The position numbers and the translations under genes are program-made. Under the pieces are notes generated by a model, which did not search any database, was not told where the DNA came from, and saw nothing but the letters and a program-made list of their open reading frames with translations. This document shows, one piece after another, positions 47,901-56,266 of a stretch of DNA of 64,000 bases (positions within the stretch are counted from its first letter, which is position 1; each line of letters opens with the position of its first letter). This stretch comes from Sorangium cellulosum So0157-2 (GTDB taxonomy: Bacteria; Myxococcota_A; Polyangia; Polyangiales; Polyangiaceae), in contig NC_021658.1 of the NCBI RefSeq assembly GCF_000418325.1, positions 7,020,001 through 7,084,000 of the forward strand, in the 5' to 3' direction.

Positions 47901-48159
47901 CGGCGTGATAAGCGGACGAGATGACGAGGACGGTCCGCTCGGCCTCCTGGACGGCGCGCTCGAACTCCAGCAGCCGGGGCACGCCGAGCGCGAACGCCTT
48001 CTCGGTGGAGCAGCGCAGGCCCGCTTGCTGGAGCGCATGAACGAGCGTCCCCTCGACCCACGGGGCGTCTTCCTCCGCGTAGGAGACAAAGACGTGCTGC
48101 GGGCGACGCTGCCCGAGCGCCCCTACCGTTCGGAGCTCGCCGTGAAGAGCATCCTCCAT
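44989..48159 (-). CDS. TIR-nSTAND protein with a shorter, different C-terminal sensor (1056 residues)
   Basis: The TIR and NTPase parts (about 18-560) are close to the 36485 gene product: QHVFVSYAEEDAPWVEGTL, CPYPGMAPF, GPSGSGKSS (K204) and EILLVDQLEELF. A hydrophobic segment follows at about 605-622. The C-terminal 430 residues are beta-rich but do not show regular WD40 blades, and include a Pro-rich stretch (PPVAPPVTFPPPPR). This suggests a different ligand-binding module on the same signalling chassis. I chose the ATG at 48159, 13 bp after the caspase-TIR stop; the longer frame upstream would overlap that gene. Residue LGRFISLL-equivalent VGRFISLL again lacks a catalytic Glu. Confidence 0.87.
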   Translation of the reverse strand: MEDALHGELRTVGALGQRRPQHVFVSYAEEDAPWVEGTLVHALQQAGLRCSTEKAFALGVPRLLEFERAVQEAERTVLVISSAYHADRVGRFISLLALSFDLERAEGAALALKMQPDPLPKHLQSLEVVDASVDRSAAVAALCHRLGRDPPPSARKPLCPYPGMAPFREGDRFFYGREREIAEILAAIEESIDVFIIGPSGSGKSSLIAAGLLPELEREGLRVRSMRPGAAPLQALARAQAAPTDGRREILLVDQLEELFSQSDRDTQHAFMDRLLAAREGGISLVAAIRADFYDELMGSALWPIDGPGRRRLDVLPLRGDALRDAIVRPAAAVDVHVEEALVERLLADAERAPGALPLLQEALVLLWERMSGRTLALASYRPPGAPRPGGLDEALVRRATQSLDELSPEQQTIARRVFLQLVHLGKDRLAARRQVPRVALAARERDLALFASTVDYLIGSRLLTSDGDSADATIDISHEALITAWPLFQEWLRDWRDREEALRRLEGKVGEWIRFGRGAGGLLDAAELPEAERWLPSKDAEVLGYPKDLPALVAASQRAIEERAEEARRSAARLRRRALGIGISAALALVAGGVAWRKHQEKARAVAAERWGSAAELAASRGRFDLAEYAIALAAEADPSTADKLLERYLVYRKRRVLVSAGQIADAATGRVVHAGFLGDVARTIVARDDGVFLAGTGSDAAPRQIACQSPSYALQCSRDSVALLCEQELLVVGATGVAHTRSLRDGTVVDAVCVSGELRVLERIQPGGRVLRLDPDTLEHVGPPEVYLDGDVWRKEGLCRQGRFRAFGARTDGDGVLIERGGPAVEGGLDTERRRFALPGLSIGAWVTVIPDDSCEIFFVNYTRINTPHPVYPLVAAPMPGASTDTWVVLEWDPYAPGRDLAAEINSLFPLPPESGFYAVYLTANGEIGLLPPVAPPVTFPPPPRIVATNASALSLWGSASSGSRSFRTVSIEGGDLVVRENGDLVARYASQVDSPARLVAGDQDGLVVVEGANAARLWRRADGVADEGMPRSAVIATELGISHAEIAEIERSR

Positions 48160-48172
48160 CGCGCCGCCACCG

Positions 48173-49453
48173 CTACATGGACCGGACGGGGAGCTTGATG
48201 GCCTGGACCACGCGCTCGAGCGCCTTCTCGCCCCCGGTGTATGGGTGCGCATAGTCCGCCGCCTGCAGGTTCCGCAAGAGGAGGGGCATCTCGAGGTCCC
48301 GGGGCCGCCGGAGGGTGAGCGGTATCAAGCGATATTTCCCTTGATCGATGCCGAGCTGGATCGCCAGCGTCGTCTCGAGCGCGGCGTAGTGCTCGCGTAG
48401 GTAGGCCTCGCTCACCACCAGCAGAGTGCGCTTCGACCTCTCGATTCCGCGCGCGGCGTTCGCTACCGGGTAGCCACCAAGGTCGAGGGTTCCGGAGTCC
48501 GTTGTGACCACCCGCAGGCCGGCGCGCTCCAGGTACGGAATCAGCGTCTCGTAGACGAACCGGAGGTCCTCCGGGGCGAAGCTCACATAGACGTCATCAT
48601 CGAGCTCTTCGCCCTTCTCGCGCGCGGCCGGCGCCCCTGGCCCGAGCGCCACGGCGAAGTTGTCCTCCGTCTGGCATTTGAACACGGGGCGCTGCCGCCC
48701 GCCCGCGTCGCGGACCGCCCTCGCCACATACTCGAAGAGCTCGAAGATGCGGACGAAGCCGTCCTTCGACGCCGCCGCGCCCCTCAGCCCGGCGAGCAGG
48801 TGCTTCGTGAACAGGCTGTTCGCGTCGTGCCGCAGCACCCACGAGACCTCGTCGCGGCGGGCGGCGGCGAAGATGACCCGGCCCTCGCCGGCCGCGAGCC
48901 TTTCATAGTCGGCGCCGGAGAGCCCCGCCTTGAAGCCGTCGAGCCCCTCGACGGGGACGATCGCCTTGGGCTCGCCCACGCCGCCCGCGTGGCAGCAATC
49001 GAGGATCACGAGCAGCCGCTTCGCGCGGACGGCCGACAAGAGACCCGTGAGCTCGTCGCCGGAGATCCCGGTGCCCGCGAGCGAATCCTGCGAGCTCCCA
49101 TCGGCGTCGACGGGCAGCAGGTACTGGCCCACGCGCGGACCGGAGGTGATGCTCCCCCCGTGGCCGGAGAAGTAGACGAGCGCCGTGGAGCCCGGACCGC
49201 ACCGGGCCTTGAGCTCCTCGAGCGCGCCGCGGATCGCCGCCCCGGTCGCCTCGCCGTCGCGCAGGAGCGTCACCCGCCCGTCCTCGTAGCCGCCGCAAGC
49301 AGGGTCGATCAGCGCCTCGCGGATCTGCTCCGCGTCGTGAACGACCGCCCGCGGCAATGGGTTCACATGGCCGTACGCGGAGATCCCGATCACCAGCGCG
49401 TGCGCGTCGTGGAGCTGCCGCGCGTTCTTCATCCTGGGTACGTTCCCTTCCAT
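48173..49453 (-). CDS. Caspase-like protease fused to TIR domain
   Basis: The protein has 426 residues. A caspase-fold domain occupies about 10-240, with ALVIGISAYG at the start, catalytic His in YFSGHGG (H98) and catalytic Cys in LDCCHAGG (C154). A TIR-type domain occupies about 280-395 (DVYVSFAPEDLRFVYETL, RTLLVVSEAYLREHYAALE). Unlike the three TIR-nSTAND proteins of this region, it keeps a Glu after the SxAY motif, where TIR NADases have theirs. The simplest model is that the TIR-nSTAND sensors recruit this protease by TIR-TIR contact (inference). I prefer the ATG at 49453, directly after AGGAGGAGTC, over a GTG at 49474. Confidence 0.92.
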   Translation of the reverse strand: MEGNVPRMKNARQLHDAHALVIGISAYGHVNPLPRAVVHDAEQIREALIDPACGGYEDGRVTLLRDGEATGAAIRGALEELKARCGPGSTALVYFSGHGGSITSGPRVGQYLLPVDADGSSQDSLAGTGISGDELTGLLSAVRAKRLLVILDCCHAGGVGEPKAIVPVEGLDGFKAGLSGADYERLAAGEGRVIFAAARRDEVSWVLRHDANSLFTKHLLAGLRGAAASKDGFVRIFELFEYVARAVRDAGGRQRPVFKCQTEDNFAVALGPGAPAAREKGEELDDDVYVSFAPEDLRFVYETLIPYLERAGLRVVTTDSGTLDLGGYPVANAARGIERSKRTLLVVSEAYLREHYAALETTLAIQLGIDQGKYRLIPLTLRRPRDLEMPLLLRNLQAADYAHPYTGGEKALERVVQAIKLPVRSM

Positions 49454-49470
49454 GACTCCTCCTGGATCGC

Positions 49471-50958
49471 TCACCCGTCCTCGTCCGGGTCCTCCGCCGC
49501 TACTACGTCCCCTTGAGCCGCGAGGTCGAACGCGGCCTGCGCCGGCGCGCCGCGCTTCATGAAGCGCTCGATCACGCGCCGATCCGTGCCCACCAGCCGC
49601 GCCGCGCGGGCCCTCTTGTGATCGCAGCGGGCGAGCGCCTCCCGGAACAGCGCGGCCGTCATCTCCTCGATGAGGTCGACGCGCTGCTCGTGCCGCTCAT
49701 CGGACACCGCCAGGTTCTGGGCGCCGACCGCGGTGAGCAGCATCCGCGCCGCCGAGCGCAGGAGATCCGCCGCGGCGGGCGGCGGCGACGACATCGCGGC
49801 AGCGACGTGCTCGGGCCGCACGACGCCTTCCGCGGGCGGGCGGATCGCGATTCGCTCGACCACCTGCTGCAGCTCACGCACGTTGCCGGGCCACGCGCGC
49901 ACCATCAGGTCCCGGAGCGCGTCAGGCGAGAAGCGGAGAGGGCGTAGGCCGCTCGCGCCGATGTAGTGCTCGATGATCGCGGGGATGTCCTCGGCGTGAT
50001 CCTTGAGGGGCGGGACGCGGATGGGGAAGAACGACAGGCGCATGTAGAGATCGTGGCGGAACGCACCGCGCTTCACGCGCTCCTCGAGGTCCACGAGCGT
50101 GGCCGCGACCACGCGGCCGTGGAAAGGGCGCTCCACATCCGCGCCGAGGGGCGTGTAGCGCCGCGCCTCCAGCACCCTGAGGAGCTTGGCCTGCTGGCCG
50201 AGCGGCATCTCCCCGATCTCGTCGAGGAACAGCGTGCCCTTGCCGGTCGAGCCCAGCGCGCCCGCCCTCCGCTTGGCGCCGGTGAACGCGTGCTCCTCGT
50301 GGCCGAACAGCTCCGACTCGAAGAGCGACTCGGGGATCGCGGCGCAGTTCTTCGCCACGAACGTCGCGTCGGGGTGCGGCCCGAGCGCGTGGATCGCCCG
50401 CGCCACCAGCTCCTTGCCCGCGCCCGAGGGACCGAGGATCAAGACGGGCCGGTCAGAGCCGACGGCGATCGCCTTCACGTCCTCCCGCAACCTCATGATG
50501 GGCTCCGAGTCGCCGACCATTCCGTGCACGATCGGCTGGTCGAGCGTGCGGCGCGCCCGGTGCTCCAGCACTTCGCGCTCGAGCGAACGCCGGCTCCGCA
50601 GCCCCTCGATGACGCGCGCCACGAGCTCCTTGTAGGGAGCATCCTTGAAGATGTAGTCGTACGCGCCGTTGCGCATGGCCTCGCGGATCTCGTGGATCTC
50701 CCGCGTGGCGGTCCACACGATGGGGACGGTGGTGGTCCTCTGGCGCAGCTCGCGCACGAGCACGTGGCCGTCCCGGTTGCGCAGGTCCTCCCCGAGGCGC
50801 AGATCGACGATCGCCGCGTCGAACGCGTCAGCCTCGATGGCCCGACGCGCTGCGGCGAGCGAGTCGGCCTCGGCGAGCTCGATGTCGCCGAGCTCGCGGA
50901 GCACCTTGCGGAGAATGAGCCGGTCTCCCGGCTGATCATCGATGATCAGAACTCTCAT
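49471..50958 (-). CDS. Sigma-54-dependent response regulator (NtrC family)
   Basis: The protein has 495 residues. The receiver domain (1-120) has acidic D7/D8, phosphoacceptor D52 and K105. The AAA+ domain has Walker A GPSGAGKE (176-183), Walker B GTLFLDEIGE, and the sigma-54 contact loop written HAFTGA (223-228) instead of GAFTGA. The C-terminal region ends in a Fis-like helix-turn-helix (ARCDHKRARAARLVGTDRRV). The ATG at 50958 overlaps the kinase stop by 4 bp, so kinase and regulator are coupled. The presence of a near-consensus -24/-12 promoter upstream of this operon suggests that it activates its own operon. The first residue change in the GAFTGA loop is unusual but occurs in other regulators. 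Confidence 0.94.
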   Translation of the reverse strand: MRVLIIDDQPGDRLILRKVLRELGDIELAEADSLAAARRAIEADAFDAAIVDLRLGEDLRNRDGHVLVRELRQRTTTVPIVWTATREIHEIREAMRNGAYDYIFKDAPYKELVARVIEGLRSRRSLEREVLEHRARRTLDQPIVHGMVGDSEPIMRLREDVKAIAVGSDRPVLILGPSGAGKELVARAIHALGPHPDATFVAKNCAAIPESLFESELFGHEEHAFTGAKRRAGALGSTGKGTLFLDEIGEMPLGQQAKLLRVLEARRYTPLGADVERPFHGRVVAATLVDLEERVKRGAFRHDLYMRLSFFPIRVPPLKDHAEDIPAIIEHYIGASGLRPLRFSPDALRDLMVRAWPGNVRELQQVVERIAIRPPAEGVVRPEHVAAAMSSPPPAAADLLRSAARMLLTAVGAQNLAVSDERHEQRVDLIEEMTAALFREALARCDHKRARAARLVGTDRRVIERFMKRGAPAQAAFDLAAQGDVVAAEDPDEDG

Positions 50959-53306
50959 GAGGCCGCCGTGGAGTGGACCGGAATCGTAATCCGGAAGATG
51001 GTTCGATCGCCTTCGCGGAGGAAGTCGATGTCCCAGTGTAGGTGCCGCAGGATGCGGGTGCAGACCATCAGGCCGAGGCCCTTCCCGCCCCTGCGGGTGG
51101 TCACGCCCCAGACGCGGAACAGCGTTGGCTCCACCTCCTCCGAGATCCCTGGGCCATTGTCCCAGATGTCCACCTGCCACGCATCGCCGGCGCGGTAGGC
51201 GCGCACGCCGACGCTGCCGCCAGGCCCCGCGGCCTGCGCCGCGTTCCGGAGGAGATTCGCGAAGACCTGAACGAGCGGATCGTGCTCGGCCTGCAGGACG
51301 AGCCCTTCGGGAACATCGTTCTCCACGTTGACGCTCTGCGCCTGGAAGGTCTCGCGGAGCAGGAGCAGGGCGTGCTCCACGGTCCGTCGCAAGACGACCG
51401 GCTCCTGCCGCGGCGGGGGGATCTCCAGCGTCTCGAGCGTCGCGAGCATGCGATCCATGCGCTCCACCTGGAGGCGCGCAAAGTCGAGCTCCTCGTTGCT
51501 GATGGGGGCGCCGGCCGGTCGCTCCTGAAACAGATCCTTGAAGTAGCGGAGGGGATGGCCGAGCTCGTGAGCGATCTCCGCGCTCAGGGTATCCACGACC
51601 CGCGTGCGCTCATCGCGAGAGGCATCGACCTGCACGCGCCGGAGGTTCTCCACCTCGCCGATGACGGCCGCGTGATGCAAGGCGACGGCCCCGAGGGCAG
51701 CCATGGTGTCGAGCAGCGCCACGTCCTCGCTCGTGAACAGGGCGCCGCCGAACTTGGGGCCGATCCGGAACACGCCGCACAGCTCTCCATGGAAGCGCAT
51801 GGGGACCAGGATCTCGACGCGCCCCGGCCCGGCCGCAACGCGGACGTGTCGCCCTGCGTCCAGGGAGGCGTGTCCGGCCGCCGTGAGCCCGGCCACGGTC
51901 GCGAGAGCGCCCGGCGCCAGCACGTCGACGCCCTCGGTGGGGAGCCAGCGGAGGATGAGCCGCGAGAGCTCCGCGCGGATCGCGTCCTCCTCGCGCAGCG
52001 AGGCGATGTGCTCGCTGAGCTGCTCGATGGTCGGCCGGTACTCCTCCGCGGCGCGGAAGAACAGCCGCGTCACGAGGCGCTGGCCGAAAATGACCACCAG
52101 GATCACGGCCGAGAGGCCGAAAACGACCGGAACCAGCCAATCCATGCCGTGCACGGTGGCCGCGTAGCGAAGAATGAGCCACGCCAGCACGCCCGCCGCG
52201 AGCCCCGCCAGCCCGAGCGGCAGGGCCATGAGCCGGCGGGTGAGCAACGCGCGCGTGTACAGGATGTCGTAGCGGATGATCGAATAGCCGATGGCGAGGG
52301 GGATCAGCGGCGCCAGGAGCGGCAGCAGCAGGTGCACGGCGGCCCGCCCGGCGACGAGCGCGAGCGATAAGCTTACCCCGATCAGCACGGGGATGGTCAC
52401 GAGGCCGTACGCGGCCGAGCGGAGCTGCTCCCGCTCCACGCCCGTCGAGGCGCGCACCCGGACGCCCAGCGCCGCCACCAGAACGAACATGGCGAGCACG
52501 TTGAGGTGTCCCACGGCGATCCGCAGCGCCAAGAGGTCCACCGGAAGCCGGGGTGAGGCAATGAGCACGCCCGCGATGGCCGCGCCGACGGCCGACGACG
52601 CGACCAGCGCAGAACGGAGCGCGCCGCGCCCGCCGCGCGGGGGAGCCGGGAACGCCCAGGCCAACCACAGGAACCCGAGCAGCACCGCGAGCGCTGCCAC
52701 ATCGAACAGCGGCACGAGCGCGGTGGTCGTGTGGTAATCGTAGAACGTACAGAAGAACAGGGCCGCGCCGGCGGCCCACACGGCGTACGCGCGCGCCGCA
52801 GCCCGCCGCTCGGCGATGACGTACACCACCACGCCGGAGCCGAGGATGGATAAGCCCACCAGGACATAGAAGCCGAAGAAGAACGCTACCTCGTCGACGC
52901 CGACGGTCCGGATCGCGCGGCGGACGGGGATCTGCTCTCCACCGCGCGAGAACACGAGCTCGACATCGCCCGCCCCGCGCTCATACCGGCCGGCGATTGC
53001 ACGCCGGATGCCCGGCAGGACGAAGTCGTTGGGCATGTCGCGCGGCGTCCCTGCCGGAATGCCGTCCACCAACACGAGGCGATCTGGGAAGCGCAGCGAG
53101 TCCGCCGCAGGCCACCTCGGGAAGCGCACCGACGAATAGGACCCGTGGGGATCCAGGAAGAGCCCGGGAAACGGCGTCCCCAGGGTAGCGAGCGAGAGCC
53201 GGCCCGCGGCGACCGCGACCGCGGCGACGAGCACGAGCGCGATCGCGCAGGGCCAGAGCCGCGCCGCCCGCCGATCCCGAGCGCGCCGGCTCGTCGGGGG
53301 ATCCAC
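50955..53306 (-). CDS. Multi-TM sensor histidine kinase
   Basis: About 783 residues from the GTG at 53306; a longer form from 53399 would overlap the protease gene by 83 bp. After one TM (ALVLVAAVAVAAG) there is an exported segment of about 120 residues with a PDZ-like RLVLVDGIPAG stretch. About nine further membrane segments follow, to around residue 420. A GAF-like region (about 460-560) precedes the dimerisation helix with the phospho-acceptor His in SAEIAHELGHPL (H580 from this start). The ATPase domain has an N box (NLLRNAAQAAG), DNGPGI and GGKGLGL. The kinase should phosphorylate the regulator encoded directly downstream. Confidence 0.9.
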   Translation of the reverse strand: MDPPTSRRARDRRAARLWPCAIALVLVAAVAVAAGRLSLATLGTPFPGLFLDPHGSYSSVRFPRWPAADSLRFPDRLVLVDGIPAGTPRDMPNDFVLPGIRRAIAGRYERGAGDVELVFSRGGEQIPVRRAIRTVGVDEVAFFFGFYVLVGLSILGSGVVVYVIAERRAAARAYAVWAAGAALFFCTFYDYHTTTALVPLFDVAALAVLLGFLWLAWAFPAPPRGGRGALRSALVASSAVGAAIAGVLIASPRLPVDLLALRIAVGHLNVLAMFVLVAALGVRVRASTGVEREQLRSAAYGLVTIPVLIGVSLSLALVAGRAAVHLLLPLLAPLIPLAIGYSIIRYDILYTRALLTRRLMALPLGLAGLAAGVLAWLILRYAATVHGMDWLVPVVFGLSAVILVVIFGQRLVTRLFFRAAEEYRPTIEQLSEHIASLREEDAIRAELSRLILRWLPTEGVDVLAPGALATVAGLTAAGHASLDAGRHVRVAAGPGRVEILVPMRFHGELCGVFRIGPKFGGALFTSEDVALLDTMAALGAVALHHAAVIGEVENLRRVQVDASRDERTRVVDTLSAEIAHELGHPLRYFKDLFQERPAGAPISNEELDFARLQVERMDRMLATLETLEIPPPRQEPVVLRRTVEHALLLLRETFQAQSVNVENDVPEGLVLQAEHDPLVQVFANLLRNAAQAAGPGGSVGVRAYRAGDAWQVDIWDNGPGISEEVEPTLFRVWGVTTRRGGKGLGLMVCTRILRHLHWDIDFLREGDRTIFRITIPVHSTAAS

Positions 53307-53316
53307 CGTGTCCGCA

Positions 53317-55341
53317 TCACCCTCGGAGCTCGTGCCGTGCGAGCTGGCGGAAGGGCACGCTGGAAGGCGGCAGGTTGGACTTCCCATGATCGACGCCATA
53401 TCCGAGGAACGCTCCGAGGAGTAGGGCCTCCAGCGCGGCGTCGCTCAGCTTTTCAAGAGAGGCGTCGAGCGCACCTGCCCACGCGTCCAGCGGCCCGCGA
53501 TCGAGGTCGCCTGGACCCACCCCGCCCGCGATCTCGGCGCGGAGCGTCTGCGCGACGCGGCGGAGCCTGCGCCGGAGCGCTCCGTGGTTGGCCTGCGGTC
53601 CGCCGCTCGGCGAATACCAGCGGTGGCCGCCGTCGTAGGTGAAGATCGCGAAGAGGTGACGCATTACCCAGCCCAGGTCCTCGCGCAGCGGCGCGGAGCA
53701 GAGCAGCAGCCGTGCCAGTCCGGATCGATGCGCCCGGTAGCCGGCCGCGATCCGACCATTTCCGGTGTAACCCACGGTCCAATGGTCGAACCAGCGCGCG
53801 ATGAGCAGCGCCGGATCCGCGAGCAGCGCGTCCAGCTCCGGAGGCGGCGGCGCCGGCGCCGCCACCTGAAGCAGCGTCTGGCAAATGGGGTCGCGCGCGG
53901 CGAGCGTGGCCCCGAGGGCGTTCACCATTCCCGCGCCCACCTTGAAGTTGTGCCCATCCCGGCCGAAATCAGAGCAGCCCGCGGCCTCCGGGCCGTAGGG
54001 CGCGTCCACAGCGCGCGAGATGAGCGCCGTCTGCCGCAGGACGGTCCGCACCTCGCGGGCGGTCAGGGAGGGATTCGCCTGCAGCACCAGCGCGGCCACG
54101 CCGGCCACGAGCGCGGAGGCGAGGCTGCTCTCGTCCGTCAGACCGCCGCGCTCGTGGAGCACCGAGCACACACCCGGCGCGACGATGTCGACCGCGGGCC
54201 CCATCCGGCCGGAGATACCCGTCGTCAAGCGCAGCGCGTCGGGCGTCTCATCGGTCAGCCGCTCGCCATACCGCCGGAGCCACCGTCCCGCGAGATCGCA
54301 TGGTCCGACGAGCAGCACGTCCGGGTGGGAGCCCAGCTCGTCCGCGCCCAGCGCCGCGCTCGGCCAGGAGTACCGCGGCATCGTGTCCTGATTGTCGTCC
54401 GGGCGGCCGGTGGAACAGACGATCACCGCGCCGCGGCCACCGCGCCCCGCGCGCGCCGCCTCGGCGACGACGGCATAGAGATGCGGGGGCATCCCCCAGC
54501 GGCCGCTGCTCATGGGGATCAAGATCACATCCGCGGGGTACGCCTCCGCGCCGCCTCCCCTGGGCTCGACCGCCTCGGCGACGGCCATGGCGAGGTCGGT
54601 CGGCGCGAGGTAGCTGCTCGCGTGCGGCGGCACGCGGATGCGCCGCACATACGCGTGTGTACCGGCGAGCGACTCCGCGACGACGCGCGTCATCAGATCG
54701 CCGTGATTCCCCCTCGTCTCAAGCCGCGGCGACACGAGGGTGCGCGGGAAATACGCGCTCTCGACGGGGCCGACGCGATCCGGAGGGAACTCCTCCTTGT
54801 CGTTCCGCCCCACGGTGAGCTCGGTGTCGATCACCGCGACCACCACCTTCGCGACGTCGGGATGGCGGAGCGGCCGCGCGTCGGTCGCGCCGATCCTCGC
54901 GAGCAGGCTCGGGAGCGAGGGGTAGACCGCCGCCCTCCTCTTCTCCGCCTGGAGCGAGCCGTCCTTGGGCATCCAGAGATCCTTGTCTGCGTGGGAAGGC
55001 GGCGAGGGCGGGTCCGCCGACGGGCCCGGCGCGAGCGGCCGACCGGTCCAGATCTCGGTGTCAACGCCGACCGGATCGCCTCTCGTGCCGCGCCGCTCAC
55101 ACAGCACGGGCGACGGTCGCAGGCGCCCGATCTGCTCCTGGGTCGGCGTTGCAATGCATGTCAGCCGAACCGCACCGACGCGCGCCACGAGCGTCTCGTT
55201 GTGCTCGAGCGGATCCTCCGGCGAGCGGATCGCCACGCGAGCTTCCCGGAACTCGCGCAGCTCGTCCGGGGTCGGGACGTCCTGGAACCCATACGACAGA
55301 TCGTAGCCGGGGTGACCGGGCCTGTTGGGTGCGTCAGCCAT
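53317..55341 (-). CDS. Subtilase (S8) family serine protease
   Basis: The protein has 674 residues. The catalytic triad is readable: Asp in VAVIDTEL (D172), His in GNHGDLM (H213), and Ser in the SSLASALVAG motif (S406), which replaces the usual GTSMATPHVAG. The oxyanion-type VDIVAPG strand lies at the expected place before the Ser. There is no signal peptide, and about 140 unfamiliar residues precede the catalytic core. A helical extension of about 170 residues (ADPALLIARWFDHW onward) follows. Substitution of the Thr and Pro around the Ser is unusual, so activity is likely but not certain. The gene overlaps its upstream neighbour by 8 bp and precedes the kinase gene. Confidence 0.88.
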   Translation of the reverse strand: MADAPNRPGHPGYDLSYGFQDVPTPDELREFREARVAIRSPEDPLEHNETLVARVGAVRLTCIATPTQEQIGRLRPSPVLCERRGTRGDPVGVDTEIWTGRPLAPGPSADPPSPPSHADKDLWMPKDGSLQAEKRRAAVYPSLPSLLARIGATDARPLRHPDVAKVVVAVIDTELTVGRNDKEEFPPDRVGPVESAYFPRTLVSPRLETRGNHGDLMTRVVAESLAGTHAYVRRIRVPPHASSYLAPTDLAMAVAEAVEPRGGGAEAYPADVILIPMSSGRWGMPPHLYAVVAEAARAGRGGRGAVIVCSTGRPDDNQDTMPRYSWPSAALGADELGSHPDVLLVGPCDLAGRWLRRYGERLTDETPDALRLTTGISGRMGPAVDIVAPGVCSVLHERGGLTDESSLASALVAGVAALVLQANPSLTAREVRTVLRQTALISRAVDAPYGPEAAGCSDFGRDGHNFKVGAGMVNALGATLAARDPICQTLLQVAAPAPPPPELDALLADPALLIARWFDHWTVGYTGNGRIAAGYRAHRSGLARLLLCSAPLREDLGWVMRHLFAIFTYDGGHRWYSPSGGPQANHGALRRRLRRVAQTLRAEIAGGVGPGDLDRGPLDAWAGALDASLEKLSDAALEALLLGAFLGYGVDHGKSNLPPSSVPFRQLARHELRG

Positions 55342-56266
55342 GATGGACCTCCTCCGCGGCGGCCTGCAGGACAGCGGCGGCCAGCGAGCTCTGGAGCGGA
55401 TCGCCGGGAATGGGCCAGCGCTCGAGCGTCGCGGCGACCCGCTCGAGCCACAGGCCGAACTCGTGAAACCGCGCGGCGCGCGCGAGCGAGGCCGCGCGGC
55501 CGATCAGCCCCGGCGCCGCGGCGAGGAGGCCCCCCGACGGTAAGCCGAGGGCCAGAGGGAAGCTCGCGCCGCGCGTCCGCCGATCGCTCGCGTCGTCCAG
55601 CGCGTCGTCGATGCACTGGAGCGCGATGGAGAAGATATCGTACGTCCTCCGCAGCGCGCCAGCGCGGCCGGGCTCCCCCAGCGAGAGGAGCAGGCCGTGC
55701 GCGGTGGCGCCGAACCAGCGCAGCTTGGCGGAGGTGAAGGTGAAGTACTCGCGCGCCGACAGCGTCCCCTCACCGCGGCGCCGGGCGCGGACGAGCGCGC
55801 GCCGCTCCCGGGCGTTGCCCCACTCGGTCGCGCGGAGCGCCGCGCCGACGAGCGCGCGCGCGCGCGGCGGCGAGCCGGTGGCGACCCCGAGCGCGCGGAT
55901 CCAGGCGCGGAGGACCTCGTCACGCAAGCGCACGAAGACCCGGGACTTCGCCACCTGCCCGTCCGCGATGCGATCGGCGATGAGGCCATACACCGCGGCG
56001 CAGTGGTGCGCGCGGCGGTACGCGAAGAGCTGGCCGACCGCGAGGCGGCAATGCCCCGGGCGCGCCGGATCCTCGGCGGCGTACCGCGGCAAATCGCGGT
56101 TCGGGTCCATGACCACGAAATCTTCCCACGCGCCGCTCGGGCTCCGCGTGAGCCCGAGGCGATAAGGAAGGTGCTCGGCCTCGCGGCGGAGATCGGCGGG
56201 CAAGCCCGCGACCACGGCGGCGAAGGTGTCGTCGATGCGCGGTCGGGGCTCGTTACCAGGCGTCAT
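55334..56266 (-). CDS. All-helical protein with isoprenoid-synthase-like Asp motif
   Basis: This 310-residue protein is predicted mostly helical. It contains FSIALQCIDDALDDASDRR (about residues 211-229), the pattern QxxDDxxDD seen in the second Asp-rich motif of polyprenyl synthetases and related class I isoprenoid synthases. It then has a GASFPLALG loop, which also fits that fold. The first half has aromatic and Arg-rich helices but no clear first DDxxD motif. It could be a fold relative with a signalling or scaffold role, since its neighbours are proteases and signalling genes, or an enzyme. The assignment rests on motif spacing alone. Confidence 0.55.
   Translation of the reverse strand: MTPGNEPRPRIDDTFAAVVAGLPADLRREAEHLPYRLGLTRSPSGAWEDFVVMDPNRDLPRYAAEDPARPGHCRLAVGQLFAYRRAHHCAAVYGLIADRIADGQVAKSRVFVRLRDEVLRAWIRALGVATGSPPRARALVGAALRATEWGNARERRALVRARRRGEGTLSAREYFTFTSAKLRWFGATAHGLLLSLGEPGRAGALRRTYDIFSIALQCIDDALDDASDRRTRGASFPLALGLPSGGLLAAAPGLIGRAASLARAARFHEFGLWLERVAATLERWPIPGDPLQSSLAAAVLQAAAEEVHHG

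Noticed and set aside
48160..48252. N-terminal extension of the third TIR-nSTAND protein
   Set aside because: It overlaps the end of the caspase-TIR gene, and the paralogue starts at a comparable distance from the TIR motif.
50959..51180. N-terminal extension of the response regulator
   Set aside because: The receiver domain begins precisely at the ATG at 50958, and the extension lies within the kinase ATPase domain.
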